From: Halopseudomonas bauzanensis
GTDB lineage: Bacteria > Pseudomonadota > Gammaproteobacteria > Pseudomonadales > Pseudomonadaceae
Length of the DNA: 64,000 nucleotides
NCBI RefSeq assembly: GCF_900114735.1
Contig: NZ_FOUA01000001.1
Location: 570,278-634,277, forward strand
Direction: 5' to 3'
In this document: piece after piece, positions 31,541 to 41,810 of the stretch
Layout of the letters: each line of letters starts with the position of its first letter
How positions within the stretch are numbered: the first letter of the stretch is position 1
Made by a program: the position numbers and the translations under genes
Notes under the pieces: generated by a model
Told to the model about the DNA's origin: nothing
The model's database searches: none
The model's input: only the letters and a program-made list of their open reading frames with translations

Positions 31541-32578
31541 GTGAAACTCAACGCGACCCAGCTGCAGCGCCAGCTTGGCGACGGCCTGGCGCCGGTCTAT
31601 GTCGTCAGTGGGGATGACCCGCTGCTCACCGGGGAAGCGGCAGATCTGATCCGCCAGGCCTGCCGTGATGCCGGCAGTGAGGAGCGGCTGGTATTCCATG
31701 TGGACCGCAGCTTTGAATGGGGTCAGCTGCATGACGCCAGTCACAGCCTGTCACTGTTCGCCCAGCAACGGCTGGTAGAGCTGCGCATCCCCGGTGGCAA
31801 ACCCGGCGACGAGGGTGGCAAGGCGCTGCTGGCGTGGCTGGATAATCCACCGCCGGATACCACCCTGCTGGTGACCCTGCCCAAGCTGGATGGCAGTACC
31901 CAGCGCAGCAAGTGGGCCAAAGGGCTGATCGAACATGAGCACAGCCGCTTCCTGCAGATCTGGCCGGTGGAAGCACAGCAGTTGCCGGGCTGGATGCGCG
32001 ACCGCCTGGCCGCTGCCGGGCTTCACGCCACGCCCGAAGCACTGGATCTGCTCAGCGCCCGGGTCGAAGGCAACCTGCTGGCTGCCGCTCAGGAGATCGA
32101 GAAACTCAAGCTGTTTTGCGACAGCGGTCAGCTGGATCTGCAGACAGTGCAGCAGGTGGTCGCCGACAGTGCCCGTTTCGACGTCTTCAACCTCACCGAT
32201 GCTTTGCTCCAGGGTGAACCCCAGCATGGCCTGCGCATACTGCATGGGCTAAAGGGTGAAGGTGTGGAAGCGCCGGTGGTGCTCTGGGCGGTCAGCCGCG
32301 AGCTGCGCAGCCTGCACAACATGGCCCACGATCTTGCCCGGGGCATCCCCCAGGACAAGGTCTTTGCCAGCCAGCGCCCGCCGGTATGGGACAAGCGCAA
32401 GCCGCTGCTCTCCAGGGCCTTGCAACGCCATCCGGTGACTGTCTGGGAACGTCTGCTGCGCCTGGCCCAGCAAGCCGATGAACAGATCAAGGGCCAAAGC
32501 CCCGGCTCACCCTGGGACAGCCTGGCGCTGATCGTGGTGCAAGCTGCCGGCACTCGTCTGTCCCTGGCTGCAGGCTGA
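31541..32578 (+). CDS. holA: DNA polymerase III subunit delta
   Basis: 345 aa clamp-loader subunit that opens the beta clamp. The N-terminal VYVVSGDDPLL, AQQRLVELRIPGGKPG and the later VFNLTDALLQGEP and WDSLALIVVQAAG stretches match HolA. GTG start 3 bp after lptE. Last gene of the leuS cluster; convergent with glgB across a region with REP-like remnants. Confidence 0.93.
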   Translation: MKLNATQLQRQLGDGLAPVYVVSGDDPLLTGEAADLIRQACRDAGSEERLVFHVDRSFEWGQLHDASHSLSLFAQQRLVELRIPGGKPGDEGGKALLAWLDNPPPDTTLLVTLPKLDGSTQRSKWAKGLIEHEHSRFLQIWPVEAQQLPGWMRDRLAAAGLHATPEALDLLSARVEGNLLAAAQEIEKLKLFCDSGQLDLQTVQQVVADSARFDVFNLTDALLQGEPQHGLRILHGLKGEGVEAPVVLWAVSRELRSLHNMAHDLARGIPQDKVFASQRPPVWDKRKPLLSRALQRHPVTVWERLLRLAQQADEQIKGQSPGSPWDSLALIVVQAAGTRLSLAAG

Positions 32579-32647
32579 TATCCAGAGCCCAGCCCGCAAA
32601 CCTCAAGCCCTGCTGCCCCACACCCATCAACTTTGGGGTCGTTCAAT

Positions 32648-32717
32648 TTGTGAGAGCGGCCTTGGCCGCAAAGCCTTTCCCGCCAGCCTCCTGGGACGGT
32701 CGAGCACCAGCTCGACC
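32648..32717. repeat. Degenerate REP-like pair between holA and glgB
   Basis: TTGTGAGAGCGGCCTTGGCC resembles a decayed REP and contains the palindrome GCGGCC-TT-GGCCGC (32656-32669). It is followed by a perfect hairpin GGTCGAG-CACCAG-CTCGACC (32698-32717). The latter may terminate the convergent genes. Confidence 0.5.
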
Positions 32718-32736
32718 AAAGGGTTACCAGAACAGC

Positions 32737-34917
32737 TCAAGGCCGCGCCAGAATCAACGTCCCCAGTGGCGGCAGGTCCAGGCGCAGGGAACAGGGCTGA
32801 CCGTGGCTGTCGCGCTCCTCGGTCCACACTTCTCCCTTGCTGCCCGCACCCGAGCCGGCGAAAGCATGGTCATCACTGTTCAACAGTATTTGCCAGCCCC
32901 CTGCTTCGGGCACACCGACCCGATAGTCGCTGCGCAGCACCGGGGTGAAGTTGTGCACCACCAGCACCATGGCTCCGTCCTCGCCCCGCCGTAGCCAGGC
33001 ATAAACGCTGTTGCTGCTGTCGTCACCGATCAACCATTGGAACCCGTCGGCACTGTGGTCACGCTGGTGCAATGCCGGTTGCTCGGTATACAGCCGATTC
33101 AGCTCCCGCACCAGATCGTGTACGCCACGATGGTCGTCATAGCTGAGCAGATACCAGTCCAGCTGCGCATCATGGCTCCATTCGCGCCACTGGCCGAACT
33201 CGCAGCCCATGAACAGCAGTTTCTTGCCCGGGTGGCTCCACATGAAGGAAAGATACAACCGCAGGTTGGCGAATTGCTGCCAACGGTCGCCGGGCATCTT
33301 GCCGAGCAACGAGCCCTTGCCGTGCACCACCTCGTCATGGGAGATCGGCAGAATGAAATGCTCGGTGAAGGCATATAACAACCCGAAGGTGATCTGCTGA
33401 TGATGATGCCGGCGGTGCAGCGGATCTTCCTTGATGTAATTGAGGGTGTCGTGCATCCAGCCCATGTTCCACTTGCCGGTAAAACCCAGGCCACCTTCCC
33501 GGGTCGGTTGGCTGACGCCCGGCCAGGCGGTGGACTCCTCCGCGATCACCAGTGCGCCTGGTGCTTCAGTGGCGACCACATCATTCAGGTGTCGCAGGAA
33601 CTCGATGGCCTCCAGGTTCTCCCGGCCGCCGTGGCGGTTGGGTATCCATTCGCCGCTCTTGCGTGAGTAGTCCCGGTACAGCATGGACGCCACCGCATCG
33701 ACCCGTAGCCCATCGACATGATATTCGCGCAGCCAGTGCAGCGCCGAGGCCAGCATGAAGCCATGCACCTCGGTACGCCCCAGGTTGTAGATGTGGGTGT
33801 CCCAATCCGGATGCCAGCCCTCGAAGGGATGGGCATATTCGTAGAGCGCGGTGCCATCGAATAGCCCCAGCCCATGGGCGTCCCCCGGAAAGTGCGCCGG
33901 CACCCAGTCCAGAATGACGCCGATGCCAGCCCGGTGGCAGGCGTCGACGAAGCCGGCGAAGTCCGCCGGCGTACCATGCCGGGCGGTGGGAGCGAACTGC
34001 GACAGGGGTTGATACCCCCAGGAGCCGCCGAATGGGTGCTCCATCACCGGCAGCAATTCGACGTGGGTAAACCCCATATCCTGCACATAGGGAATCAGCT
34101 GCTCGGCCAGTTCTGCCCAACCCAGCGGCTCACCACCGGCTTCACTGGTCTGCCGCCAGGAGCCGGTATGCACTTCGTAAATCGCCAGCGGTCTGGTATT
34201 GGACTGACGCCCCGCCCGTTCGTCCATCCACTGCTGGTCACCCCACTGGAAATCCGTCCCGGAAGCTACCACCGAACCGGTGGCCGGCGGTTTCTCGGTG
34301 GCCAGCGCGACGGGATCGGCCTTCAGTGGCAGGAGTCCGTCCTGGCCGAGGATTTCGTACTTGTAGACCTCACCCGGGCCAAGCCGGGGAATAAACAATT
34401 CCCAGATGCCGCCGCCTGGATGCAGCCGCATGGGGTGCCGGCGGCCATCCCAGCTGTTGAAATTGCCAACCACCGACACCCGCCGGGCATTCGGCGCCCA
34501 GACCACGAAACGCACACCAGACACACCATCGGCCACCCATGGCTGGGCACCGAAGCATTGACCGAGACGGCGATGGTTGCCTTCACCGAACAGGTAGACA
34601 TCCATCTCCCCCAGCTGCGGGCCGAAGGCATAGGGATCTTCTGTTTCCTGCACTCCACCATTCCAATGGATGCGCAGGCGGTAGCGGCGACGCTGGTCGA
34701 GTGCTCTGGTGAACAGGCCCGGAACAGGCTCGTCCATGGGGCCGATCAGTTGTCCGTCCTCATCCAGCAATTGGACTTCCAGCGCACCCGGTTGCCAGGT
34801 ACGCACCTGGACGACGCCATCCTGATCATGGGGGCCGAGGAAGGCAAAGGGATTGCCGTGTTCGGCACGGATCAGGGCCTGGATATCCCCATTGTCAGTG
34901 CTCATCCGGTTGCTCAT
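32737..34917 (-). CDS. glgB: 1,4-alpha-glucan branching enzyme
   Basis: 726 aa GH13 enzyme adding alpha-1,6 branches. An N-terminal domain and CBM48 module (about residues 1-240) precede the catalytic barrel. The nucleophile Asp is in [15 protein letters not shown], the acid Glu in [12 protein letters not shown], and [16 protein letters not shown] carries the third catalytic Asp. Its start overlaps the end of the treS-mak gene by 23 nt; another ATG at 34905 would shorten the overlap. Last gene of the six-gene operon. Confidence 0.95.
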   Translation of the reverse strand: MSNRMSTDNGDIQALIRAEHGNPFAFLGPHDQDGVVQVRTWQPGALEVQLLDEDGQLIGPMDEPVPGLFTRALDQRRRYRLRIHWNGGVQETEDPYAFGPQLGEMDVYLFGEGNHRRLGQCFGAQPWVADGVSGVRFVVWAPNARRVSVVGNFNSWDGRRHPMRLHPGGGIWELFIPRLGPGEVYKYEILGQDGLLPLKADPVALATEKPPATGSVVASGTDFQWGDQQWMDERAGRQSNTRPLAIYEVHTGSWRQTSEAGGEPLGWAELAEQLIPYVQDMGFTHVELLPVMEHPFGGSWGYQPLSQFAPTARHGTPADFAGFVDACHRAGIGVILDWVPAHFPGDAHGLGLFDGTALYEYAHPFEGWHPDWDTHIYNLGRTEVHGFMLASALHWLREYHVDGLRVDAVASMLYRDYSRKSGEWIPNRHGGRENLEAIEFLRHLNDVVATEAPGALVIAEESTAWPGVSQPTREGGLGFTGKWNMGWMHDTLNYIKEDPLHRRHHHQQITFGLLYAFTEHFILPISHDEVVHGKGSLLGKMPGDRWQQFANLRLYLSFMWSHPGKKLLFMGCEFGQWREWSHDAQLDWYLLSYDDHRGVHDLVRELNRLYTEQPALHQRDHSADGFQWLIGDDSSNSVYAWLRRGEDGAMVLVVHNFTPVLRSDYRVGVPEAGGWQILLNSDDHAFAGSGAGSKGEVWTEERDSHGQPCSLRLDLPPLGTLILARP

Positions 34918-37900
34918 CAGGGCCGTTCTCCATCATCGATTTGCATAAACCAATCAATCCTCCCAAGGGCACGTCCAACCAGTCAGGCCGGTAACGGGCC
35001 TCGTAATCCACTTCATAGGCCGCCTTTTCGATACTGAACAGCGCCAACGCCGCCCGGGTGCCCTGCTCCGCCCAGGTATGGGGCAGGTCGCTGGCAACCT
35101 CCAGATAAGATGTCAGAAAGGCGTGCGCGGCCTGCTCGCGGTAGGCCGCGCAGATATGTTGTCGGGCCTGCTGTGCCTGCTCCGACTGATCGGTGCCGTG
35201 GATGCTTCGCAGCGCCATTGCTCCGGCGTAATCGAAGGAGCGCAGCATGCCGGTGACGTCCTTCATGGGGCTCTGACGCTCACGCCGCTGCGGCAGGCTG
35301 CGGGTCGGCTCCCCCTCGAAATCGATGAAACAGGCATCGCCCTGCACTACCAGCACCTGCCCCAGGTGCAGATCGCCGTGCACGCGGATGCGCACGCCCC
35401 CAGTACAGCGTTGCGCCAGCGCTTTCACCGCCTCGCTCAGTTCTCCACGCCGCGCCAACAACCATTGGGCCTGTTCGGCAGCCACCGCGTCGAGCTGCGC
35501 GCGATGTTGATCGATGGCGTTGAGCGCGCCCTGCAGTTGTTCGCCGATATGTTCACCCCACTGAGCACAGTCAGCCTGGGTGGCAACTGCGAAACCGAAG
35601 CCCTCGCCGCCCTGCGGGTCAGCCAGCAACAGGTGCATTTCGCCCAGACGCCGGCCCAACGTGCCGGCAAAGGCCTGCAATTCGGCCAACGCCGTGTACT
35701 GGTTCTCCTGCTCTGACAGCCCACCCGCCAGTTGATCACGGATGGCCCGCTCCAGGGTGTCGCGAGTCCATTGCCAGGCATCCCCCTGGCTGTCCACATA
35801 ACCCTGCAGAATCATCAGGGTATGGCTCTCGCCGGTTTCATCGATGCGTTGCACCTGGCCCAGCAACGGTGCGATCGCGGGAAACTCACGTTCGGTGAGA
35901 AAGCGGCCCATTTCGATTTCCGGGTGTACGCCGGGCATCACCCGGCGGATGATCTTCAACATCATCCGCTCACCGATGAGCACTGAGGTATTGGACTGTT
36001 CCACTGCCAGCGGCAGGATTTCCTCCTCGGGCCGCTCCTCCTGCTGCGCAAGCTTTGCCCCGGCGCTGAAGCGGATCTCCACGCCCTGCTCGTGCACCAC
36101 CTGATGGCGACGCATATTGTCGATCACCTTGCGGGTAAAACCCGGCAACATGGCGGCATCGGTCAGCAGTCCCAGTCGTGGTCCGCGACGCAAACGCGCC
36201 AGCGCGAAGGCCGCAGCGGTCTGGCCGAACATGTCCGGTGTATCGGTATTGCGCAGATAGCCCAATGGCAACTGGTAGTGCGCGTCTCCCACCGTCACCT
36301 CACAAAGCACGCAGGGCTCGCTCTGTTCGCAGAAAGGGATCGCATAGCGCAGCCGAATTGGCTCACCGGCGTCGGTCGAGCCGGAAAACCAGCGGCGCTT
36401 GGCCAGCCACTGGGGCAGGATTTCCCGCTCCAGCACTCGACGGCAGGCGTCCTTCAGCAGGTCAGCCATATCGTGCTTGATGACCAGGGTTGCCAGCTCC
36501 GGCAGCGATTGCACCGGCTCGATATGCCAGCTGGGCATCTGGCTTTCATCCGCCAACACGAACCAGTAGAAGCCATAGGGCGGCAGCGTCAGCAGATAAT
36601 GCAGCTGGCCGATCGGTGGAAAGCTGCTGCCACCCAGCATTTCCACTGGTACCTTGCCGGCCCAGGCGGATAGATCCAGCTCAGTAGCCTGGGCCGCCCG
36701 CGACAGGTTGGCGACGCACAGGATGATCTCGTGGCGGCCCTCCTCGGTGGTGAACTCGCGCAGATAGGCGATGACCTTGCGGTTGGCCGGCGCCAGCATC
36801 TTCAGCGTGCCACGGCCAAAAGCTTGCTGCTGCTTGCGGACCGTGAGCATGCGCCGGGTCCAGTTCAACAGCGAATGGGCATCGCGGGCTTGGGATTCGA
36901 CGTTAACGGTCTGGTAGCCATACAGCGGATCCATGATCGGCGGCAGCACCATGCTGGCCGGGTCGGCCCGGGAGAAGCCACCGTTGCGGTCGGTGGACCA
37001 CTGCATCGGCGTACGTACGCCATCCCGGTCGCCAAGGAAGATATTGTCGCCCATGCCGATCTCGTCACCGTAATACAGTGTTGGCGTGCCCGGCATGGAC
37101 AGCAGCAGGCTGTTGAGCAGTTCGATACGCCGCCGGTCACGCTCCACCAGCGGCGCCAGGCGCCGGCGAATGCCCAGGTTGATGCGCGCACGGCGGTCCG
37201 CCGCATAGTAGTTCCACAGGTAGTCGCGCTCCTGATCGGTCACCATCTCCAGCGTCAGTTCATCGTGATTGCGCAGGAAGATCGCCCACTGGCAGTTGTC
37301 CGGGATGTCCGGTGTCTGGCGCAGGATATCGGTGATCGGAAAACGGTCTTCCTGGGCGATGGCCATGTACATGCGCGGCATCAGCGGGAAATGGAAGGCC
37401 ATATGGCATTCGTCGCCCAGGCCGCCGTCCTCGCCACCAAAATACAGCTGCGTGTCCTCGGGCCACTGGTTGGCTTCGGCCAGCAACATGCGGTCGGGAT
37501 AGCTGGCATCCAGCTCGGCGCGAATTTTCTTCAGGACCTGGTGGGTTTCCGGCAGGTTCTCGTTGTTGGTGCCGTCGCGTTCGATCAGATAGGGAATGGC
37601 GTCCAGGCGCATGCCATCCACCCCCATATCCAGCCAGAAGCGCATCACCGACAGCACCGCCCGCAGCACCTGGGGATTGTCGAAATTCAGGTCCGGCTGG
37701 TGCGAGTAGAAACGATGCCAGAAGAACTGGCCTGCGACCGGGTCCCAAGTCCAGTTGGACGTTTCGGTATCGAGGAAGATGATGCGCGTGCCCTGGTAGA
37801 TCTGATCGGTATCGGACCAGACATAGAAGTTGCGTGCCTGCGAACCCTTGGGTGCCAGCCGCGCCCGCTGGAACCAGGGATGCTGGTCGGAGGTATGGTT

Positions 37901-38236
37901 GATCACCAGCTCGGTGACCACCCGCAGGCCGCGCTTGTGCGCTTCGCGAATGAAGCGGCGCACATCGGCCATGCTGCCGTAGTCCGAATGCACCCCGCGG
38001 TAATCGGCGATGTCATAGCCGTCATCGCGCCGGGGCGAAGGGTAGAAAGGCAACAGCCAGAGCGTGTTCACGCCGAGATCGACGATGTAGTCGAGCTTCT
38101 GGATCAGGCCCGCGAAATCACCGATACCATCGTTGTTGGCATCGAAGAAGGACTTCACGTGAATCTGATAGATGATTGCATCCTTGTACCAGCACGGGTC
38201 GTTGAGAAAGGCTCGTGCTCGGGCTCGTCTTGCCAT
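34895..38236 (-). CDS. treS: Trehalose synthase / maltokinase fusion
   Basis: 1113 aa. The N-terminal about 560 residues are a GH13 maltose alpha-D-glucosyltransferase (Asp212 in GMRLDAIPY, Glu254 in [10 protein letters not shown], Asp325 in FLRNHDEL), interconverting trehalose and maltose. The C-terminal half is a maltokinase of the Mak/Pep2 type, with [20 protein letters not shown] and CFIDFEGEP resembling kinase catalytic and metal-binding loops. Together they turn trehalose into maltose 1-phosphate, the GlgE donor. ATG 38236 follows GAGGT; a GTG 2 codons upstream is possible. Confidence 0.94.
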   Translation of the reverse strand: MARRARARAFLNDPCWYKDAIIYQIHVKSFFDANNDGIGDFAGLIQKLDYIVDLGVNTLWLLPFYPSPRRDDGYDIADYRGVHSDYGSMADVRRFIREAHKRGLRVVTELVINHTSDQHPWFQRARLAPKGSQARNFYVWSDTDQIYQGTRIIFLDTETSNWTWDPVAGQFFWHRFYSHQPDLNFDNPQVLRAVLSVMRFWLDMGVDGMRLDAIPYLIERDGTNNENLPETHQVLKKIRAELDASYPDRMLLAEANQWPEDTQLYFGGEDGGLGDECHMAFHFPLMPRMYMAIAQEDRFPITDILRQTPDIPDNCQWAIFLRNHDELTLEMVTDQERDYLWNYYAADRRARINLGIRRRLAPLVERDRRRIELLNSLLLSMPGTPTLYYGDEIGMGDNIFLGDRDGVRTPMQWSTDRNGGFSRADPASMVLPPIMDPLYGYQTVNVESQARDAHSLLNWTRRMLTVRKQQQAFGRGTLKMLAPANRKVIAYLREFTTEEGRHEIILCVANLSRAAQATELDLSAWAGKVPVEMLGGSSFPPIGQLHYLLTLPPYGFYWFVLADESQMPSWHIEPVQSLPELATLVIKHDMADLLKDACRRVLEREILPQWLAKRRWFSGSTDAGEPIRLRYAIPFCEQSEPCVLCEVTVGDAHYQLPLGYLRNTDTPDMFGQTAAAFALARLRRGPRLGLLTDAAMLPGFTRKVIDNMRRHQVVHEQGVEIRFSAGAKLAQQEERPEEEILPLAVEQSNTSVLIGERMMLKIIRRVMPGVHPEIEMGRFLTEREFPAIAPLLGQVQRIDETGESHTLMILQGYVDSQGDAWQWTRDTLERAIRDQLAGGLSEQENQYTALAELQAFAGTLGRRLGEMHLLLADPQGGEGFGFAVATQADCAQWGEHIGEQLQGALNAIDQHRAQLDAVAAEQAQWLLARRGELSEAVKALAQRCTGGVRIRVHGDLHLGQVLVVQGDACFIDFEGEPTRSLPQRRERQSPMKDVTGMLRSFDYAGAMALRSIHGTDQSEQAQQARQHICAAYREQAAHAFLTSYLEVASDLPHTWAEQGTRAALALFSIEKAAYEVDYEARYRPDWLDVPLGGLIGLCKSMMENGPDEQPDEH

Positions 38237-38245
38237 GATCACACC

Positions 38246-40222
38246 TCAGGCCGCAGGTCGGATACGCCATATTCCAAAGGGCAGATACCAGGGTTCGATA
38301 CGCATCCACTGGGTCTTGCCGTGCCATAACCAGGTATGGCCATTCATCAGGTCCTCACCATGGGTGGTGGCGTCATCATTCAGACCGAACTCCCACAGCG
38401 GCAGTTCAAAGTGTGCTTCCTGGGCGTTGAACGGATCCAGGCAGACGGCCACCAGGATGAAGTTCGACAGATCCGCGGTGCGTTTGCCGAAGTACAGGAT
38501 GTTGTCATTCCAGACGTGGTACGCCTGAAAGCCCAGGTGAGTCTGCAGTGCCGGGTTATTGCGGCGGATGCGGTTGAGCCGGGCGATCTCACCGATGATG
38601 TTGCCCGGTGCGTGCCAATTGCGTGGCCGCAGCTGGTACTTCTCCGAATCCAGGTACTCCTCGCGCCCGGGCAGCGGCTCCGCCTCGCAGAGCTCGAACC
38701 CGGAATACATGCCCCACAACCCCGAGCCCATGGTCGCCAGGGCCGCGCGGATGAGAAAGCCGGCGCGCCCGGAGCGCTGCAGGAAGTACGGGTTGATATC
38801 CGGCGTGTTGACGAAGAAGTTCGGCCGATAGCAATCGCGCCAGGGCGGCTGGTTCAGTTCGGTGAAATAGCTTTCCAGCTCCTGCTTGGTATTGCGCCAG
38901 GTGAAGTAGGTGTAGCTCTGGCTGAAGCCGATCTTGCCGAGCCGCGCCATCATTGCCGGCCGGGTAAAGGCCTCGGCCAGGAAAATCACCCCCGGATGCC
39001 GCTGGCGGATGTCGGCAATCAGCCACTCCCAAAACGGCAGCGGCTTGGTATGTGGATTGTCGACCCGAAACAGGGTCACCCCCTGCTCGACCCAGAACAG
39101 CACCACGTCACGCAACGCCAGCCACAGGTCCGGCATTGCGTCCTCGGCATAGAATTCGACGTTGACGATATCTTCGTATTTTTTCGGCGGGTTCTCCGCA
39201 TAGCGGATGCTGCCGTCTGGGCGCCAGTTGAACCAGCCGGGGTGCTCGCGCAACCAGGGGTGGTCCGGCGAGCATTGGATGGCAAAATCCAGGGCCACTT
39301 CCAGATCATGGGACCGAGCCGCGGTGACCAAGCGATGGAAATCCTCCAGGTCTCCCAGCAATGGATGCAGGGCATCGTGGCCGCCCTCCTCGCTACCGAT
39401 GGCGTACGGACTGCCGGGGTCGTTCGGGCCGGCCTGCAGACTGTTGTTCGGCCCTTTCCGATGGGTCAGCCCGATGGGATGGATTGGCGGAAAATACAGC
39501 ACATCGAACCCCATGCGGGCGATATCCGGCAACCGCTGAATGACGTCATCGAAGGTGCCATGGCGATTCATGTCCTCGGTCTGCGAGCGTGGAAACAGCT
39601 CGTACCAACTGGCGAATTCCGCCAGTGGACGCTCAACATCCAGCGGATACTCGGCACTGCGTACCAGCTGGACGCGTTGGCCGGCCAACCGCATGATATG
39701 CCCGGTATGGGGGCTCAGCAGCAGGGTTACCTGGGCATCGGTGTCGCGGGCTTCAGCCAATTCCACCAATAGCTCCTGAAGCATATCGATGTGGGCCGGC
39801 TCGGCCTGTGCCAGGGTGTCCTGCAGCAGCCGCTCCCCCTCCTGCAGCTCCAGCTCCACCGACACACCCGCCTGGTATTTCTTGCCAAGCTCATCGCAAT
39901 AGGAAGCCCAGGCATCCACCCAGGCTTCTATCGCAAAATGCAGCTTGTCAGCCTGCCGTGGGGTCAGCTCAGCCTGCCACAGGTCATTACCTCGCGGCGC
40001 CAGCGGCAGCCGTTGCCATCCCGCCTGATCATCGGCCCGGCGCCAGATGACCTCAGCCGCCAGCTTGCCGTGTCCGTCGCATACCAGCACCGCAGACAAT
40101 ATCAAGGGCCGACCCTGTACGGCCTTGGCCGCGTAGCGACCCTGTTCCACGGTCGGTGTAATCGACTCGATAGCGATCCGCGGCAGGCTGACAGCCTGTT
40201 CGGCTGTCAGCAGCTCAGCCAT
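38246..40222 (-). CDS. glgE: Alpha-1,4-glucan:maltose-1-phosphate maltosyltransferase
   Basis: 658 aa from ATG 40222. GH13_3 enzyme extending alpha-1,4-glucan with maltose 1-phosphate. Family signatures are intact: nucleophile Asp388 in LFRVDNPHTKPLPFWEW, acid Glu417 in IFLAEAFTRP, and VNTPDINPYFLQ. An ATG at 40240 is an alternative start. The start overlaps the SDR stop by 8 nt, and treS-mak follows after 9 bp, giving tight coupling of the two GlgE-pathway steps. Confidence 0.95.
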   Translation of the reverse strand: MAELLTAEQAVSLPRIAIESITPTVEQGRYAAKAVQGRPLILSAVLVCDGHGKLAAEVIWRRADDQAGWQRLPLAPRGNDLWQAELTPRQADKLHFAIEAWVDAWASYCDELGKKYQAGVSVELELQEGERLLQDTLAQAEPAHIDMLQELLVELAEARDTDAQVTLLLSPHTGHIMRLAGQRVQLVRSAEYPLDVERPLAEFASWYELFPRSQTEDMNRHGTFDDVIQRLPDIARMGFDVLYFPPIHPIGLTHRKGPNNSLQAGPNDPGSPYAIGSEEGGHDALHPLLGDLEDFHRLVTAARSHDLEVALDFAIQCSPDHPWLREHPGWFNWRPDGSIRYAENPPKKYEDIVNVEFYAEDAMPDLWLALRDVVLFWVEQGVTLFRVDNPHTKPLPFWEWLIADIRQRHPGVIFLAEAFTRPAMMARLGKIGFSQSYTYFTWRNTKQELESYFTELNQPPWRDCYRPNFFVNTPDINPYFLQRSGRAGFLIRAALATMGSGLWGMYSGFELCEAEPLPGREEYLDSEKYQLRPRNWHAPGNIIGEIARLNRIRRNNPALQTHLGFQAYHVWNDNILYFGKRTADLSNFILVAVCLDPFNAQEAHFELPLWEFGLNDDATTHGEDLMNGHTWLWHGKTQWMRIEPWYLPFGIWRIRPAA

Positions 40223-41069
40223 TGAGGACCGTGCCCCCATTGATGTGCAACACCTGGCCGCTCATGTAGGAAGAGTCGGAACAGGCCAGGTAGACATAGG
40301 CCGGGGCCAGTTCCGCTGGTTGCCCAGGGCGGCCCATAGGCGTGTTGCCGCCGAACTCCGATACCTGCTCCGCCGAGAAGGTCGAGGGAATCAGCGGCGT
40401 CCAGATGGGACCCGGGGCGACGCCATTGACGCGAATACCGCGACTGCTGAGGTTCATTGCCAGAGCACGGGTAAAGCTGACGATCGCGCCCTTGGTGGCG
40501 GAGTAGTCGATCAGCACCGGGTTGCCCTTGTAGGCAGTGATCGAGGTAGTGTTGATGATTGCTCCACCCTCGGGAATATGCGGCAGCGCGGCCTTGGTCA
40601 GCAGAAACATACCGAAGATGTTGGTGCGGAAGGTTTGCTGCCATTGGTCCGCGGTGATGTCTTCAAGCTTCTCCTGAGGGTGCTGTTCGCCAGCATTGTT
40701 GACCAGCACATCAATCCGCCCCCACTTGCCGGTCACCTCCTCGACGACCTTGCGACAGAAACCTTCGTCAGCCACATCGCCAGCCAGGGTGATAACTTCG
40801 CCGCCGGCCTTGCGGATTTCATCCTCGGTCTTGCGTGCATCCTCATGGGAGTCGAGATAGAGCAAGGCGACCTTGGCGCCCTCCCGTGCGTAATGCACCA
40901 CGACCGCGCGGCCGATGCCGCTGTCAGCACCGGTTACCACGGCCACCTTGCCCTGCAACTTGCCGCCTGACCGATAGTGCTCGGAAATGAATTCCGGTTG
41001 CGGATGCATCTGCTCCTCGGAACCGGGCTCCTCCTGATGCTGCGGAGGGGGTGTCTGTTTATCGTTCAT
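40215..41069 (-). CDS. SDR oxidoreductase (general-stress YghA-like)
   Basis: 284 aa. A hydrophilic Gln/Pro/Glu-rich N-terminal extension of about 40 residues precedes the Rossmann fold (VVTGADSGIGRA, VNNAGEQHPQ). Catalytic Ser is in NTTSITAYKG, and Tyr and Lys in DYSATKGAI. This extended type is often annotated as glucose/ribitol dehydrogenase-like and is stress-induced in enterobacteria. AGGAGA precedes the ATG. Third gene of the six-gene operon; natural substrate unknown. Confidence 0.88.
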   Translation of the reverse strand: MNDKQTPPPQHQEEPGSEEQMHPQPEFISEHYRSGGKLQGKVAVVTGADSGIGRAVVVHYAREGAKVALLYLDSHEDARKTEDEIRKAGGEVITLAGDVADEGFCRKVVEEVTGKWGRIDVLVNNAGEQHPQEKLEDITADQWQQTFRTNIFGMFLLTKAALPHIPEGGAIINTTSITAYKGNPVLIDYSATKGAIVSFTRALAMNLSSRGIRVNGVAPGPIWTPLIPSTFSAEQVSEFGGNTPMGRPGQPAELAPAYVYLACSDSSYMSGQVLHINGGTVLNG

Positions 41070-41080
41070 GGCGGGTCTCC

Positions 41081-41800
41081 TCAGTGTCCGCTCACACCCA
41101 GCTCGCGGGCCAGCAGTGATCGGATGGTATTGAGATGGCGCTGTTCTTCAGTCAGAGCATGGGTGAAGCTGCTGCCGATATTGGCGTGCCCGCCATCATC
41201 AGCCAGCTTGATCAGCAACTCCCAGGCGGCGTTGTCAGTCAATTCGATGGTGAGCATGGCGTTCAATGCCTGAGCCAGATTGGTCCGCGGATCGGTGATC
41301 ACCTTCAGCGCTCCCGAGCCGACCACCCCGGCGAGGTCGGCGCAGGGCGTCTGCGCCGTTGGATCGGCGCCGAGGGATTCCAGAGCATCGACCAGCAGGA
41401 ACATGTGCGCCTCTTCATCATCGCGGATCTGCCTGAGCGTCGGGATCAGCTCCGCGCCGGTCTCGCAGGCACCCGCCTTGGCAATCAACGCCTCATACAG
41501 ACGTACCCCGGTGCGCTCGAAGGCCAGCCGTTCGCCCAATTTGTCGATCAGCAGTTCCGGATCGTTGCCCAGGATCTTGTCGAAGGTGCTTTTCAGCATG
41601 CCTTTGACCGACCCGGGAATCGGCACCGAACCGACATCGCCCTCTTCGCGGTTCATCTGCTCGCGGGCATGGGCCAGCGTCGAGGCATCGCCCGGCACGT
41701 CGGCGGGCCGCTCACCGACGTATTCCACCATCTTGCGGGTGTCTTCGGGTGACATCTGGGCCCCGGTGAAGTTGTGTCCGAGTTTGGCTGCTTTATTCAT
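41081..41800 (-). CDS. Ferritin-like domain protein A
   Basis: 239 aa soluble protein with a four-helix ferritin-like pattern of metal ligands: ERLAFERTGVRLYEAL (about residue 90), RDDEEAHMFLLVDAL (about 127), LTIELTDNAAWELL (about 185) and LTEEQRHLNTIRSLL near the C terminus. Glu and His positions in these helices could bind a di-iron centre. No signal peptide. GAGGA precedes the ATG. It lies 10 bp after the other ferritin-like gene and 11 bp before the SDR. Function unknown; peroxide or iron handling is plausible. Confidence 0.75.
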   Translation of the reverse strand: MNKAAKLGHNFTGAQMSPEDTRKMVEYVGERPADVPGDASTLAHAREQMNREEGDVGSVPIPGSVKGMLKSTFDKILGNDPELLIDKLGERLAFERTGVRLYEALIAKAGACETGAELIPTLRQIRDDEEAHMFLLVDALESLGADPTAQTPCADLAGVVGSGALKVITDPRTNLAQALNAMLTIELTDNAAWELLIKLADDGGHANIGSSFTHALTEEQRHLNTIRSLLARELGVSGH

Positions 41801-41810
41801 TGTCAGGTCC

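Noticed and set aside
36731..38329. 532-residue plus-strand frame
   Set aside because: Antisense to treS-mak with all GH13 residues on the other strand.
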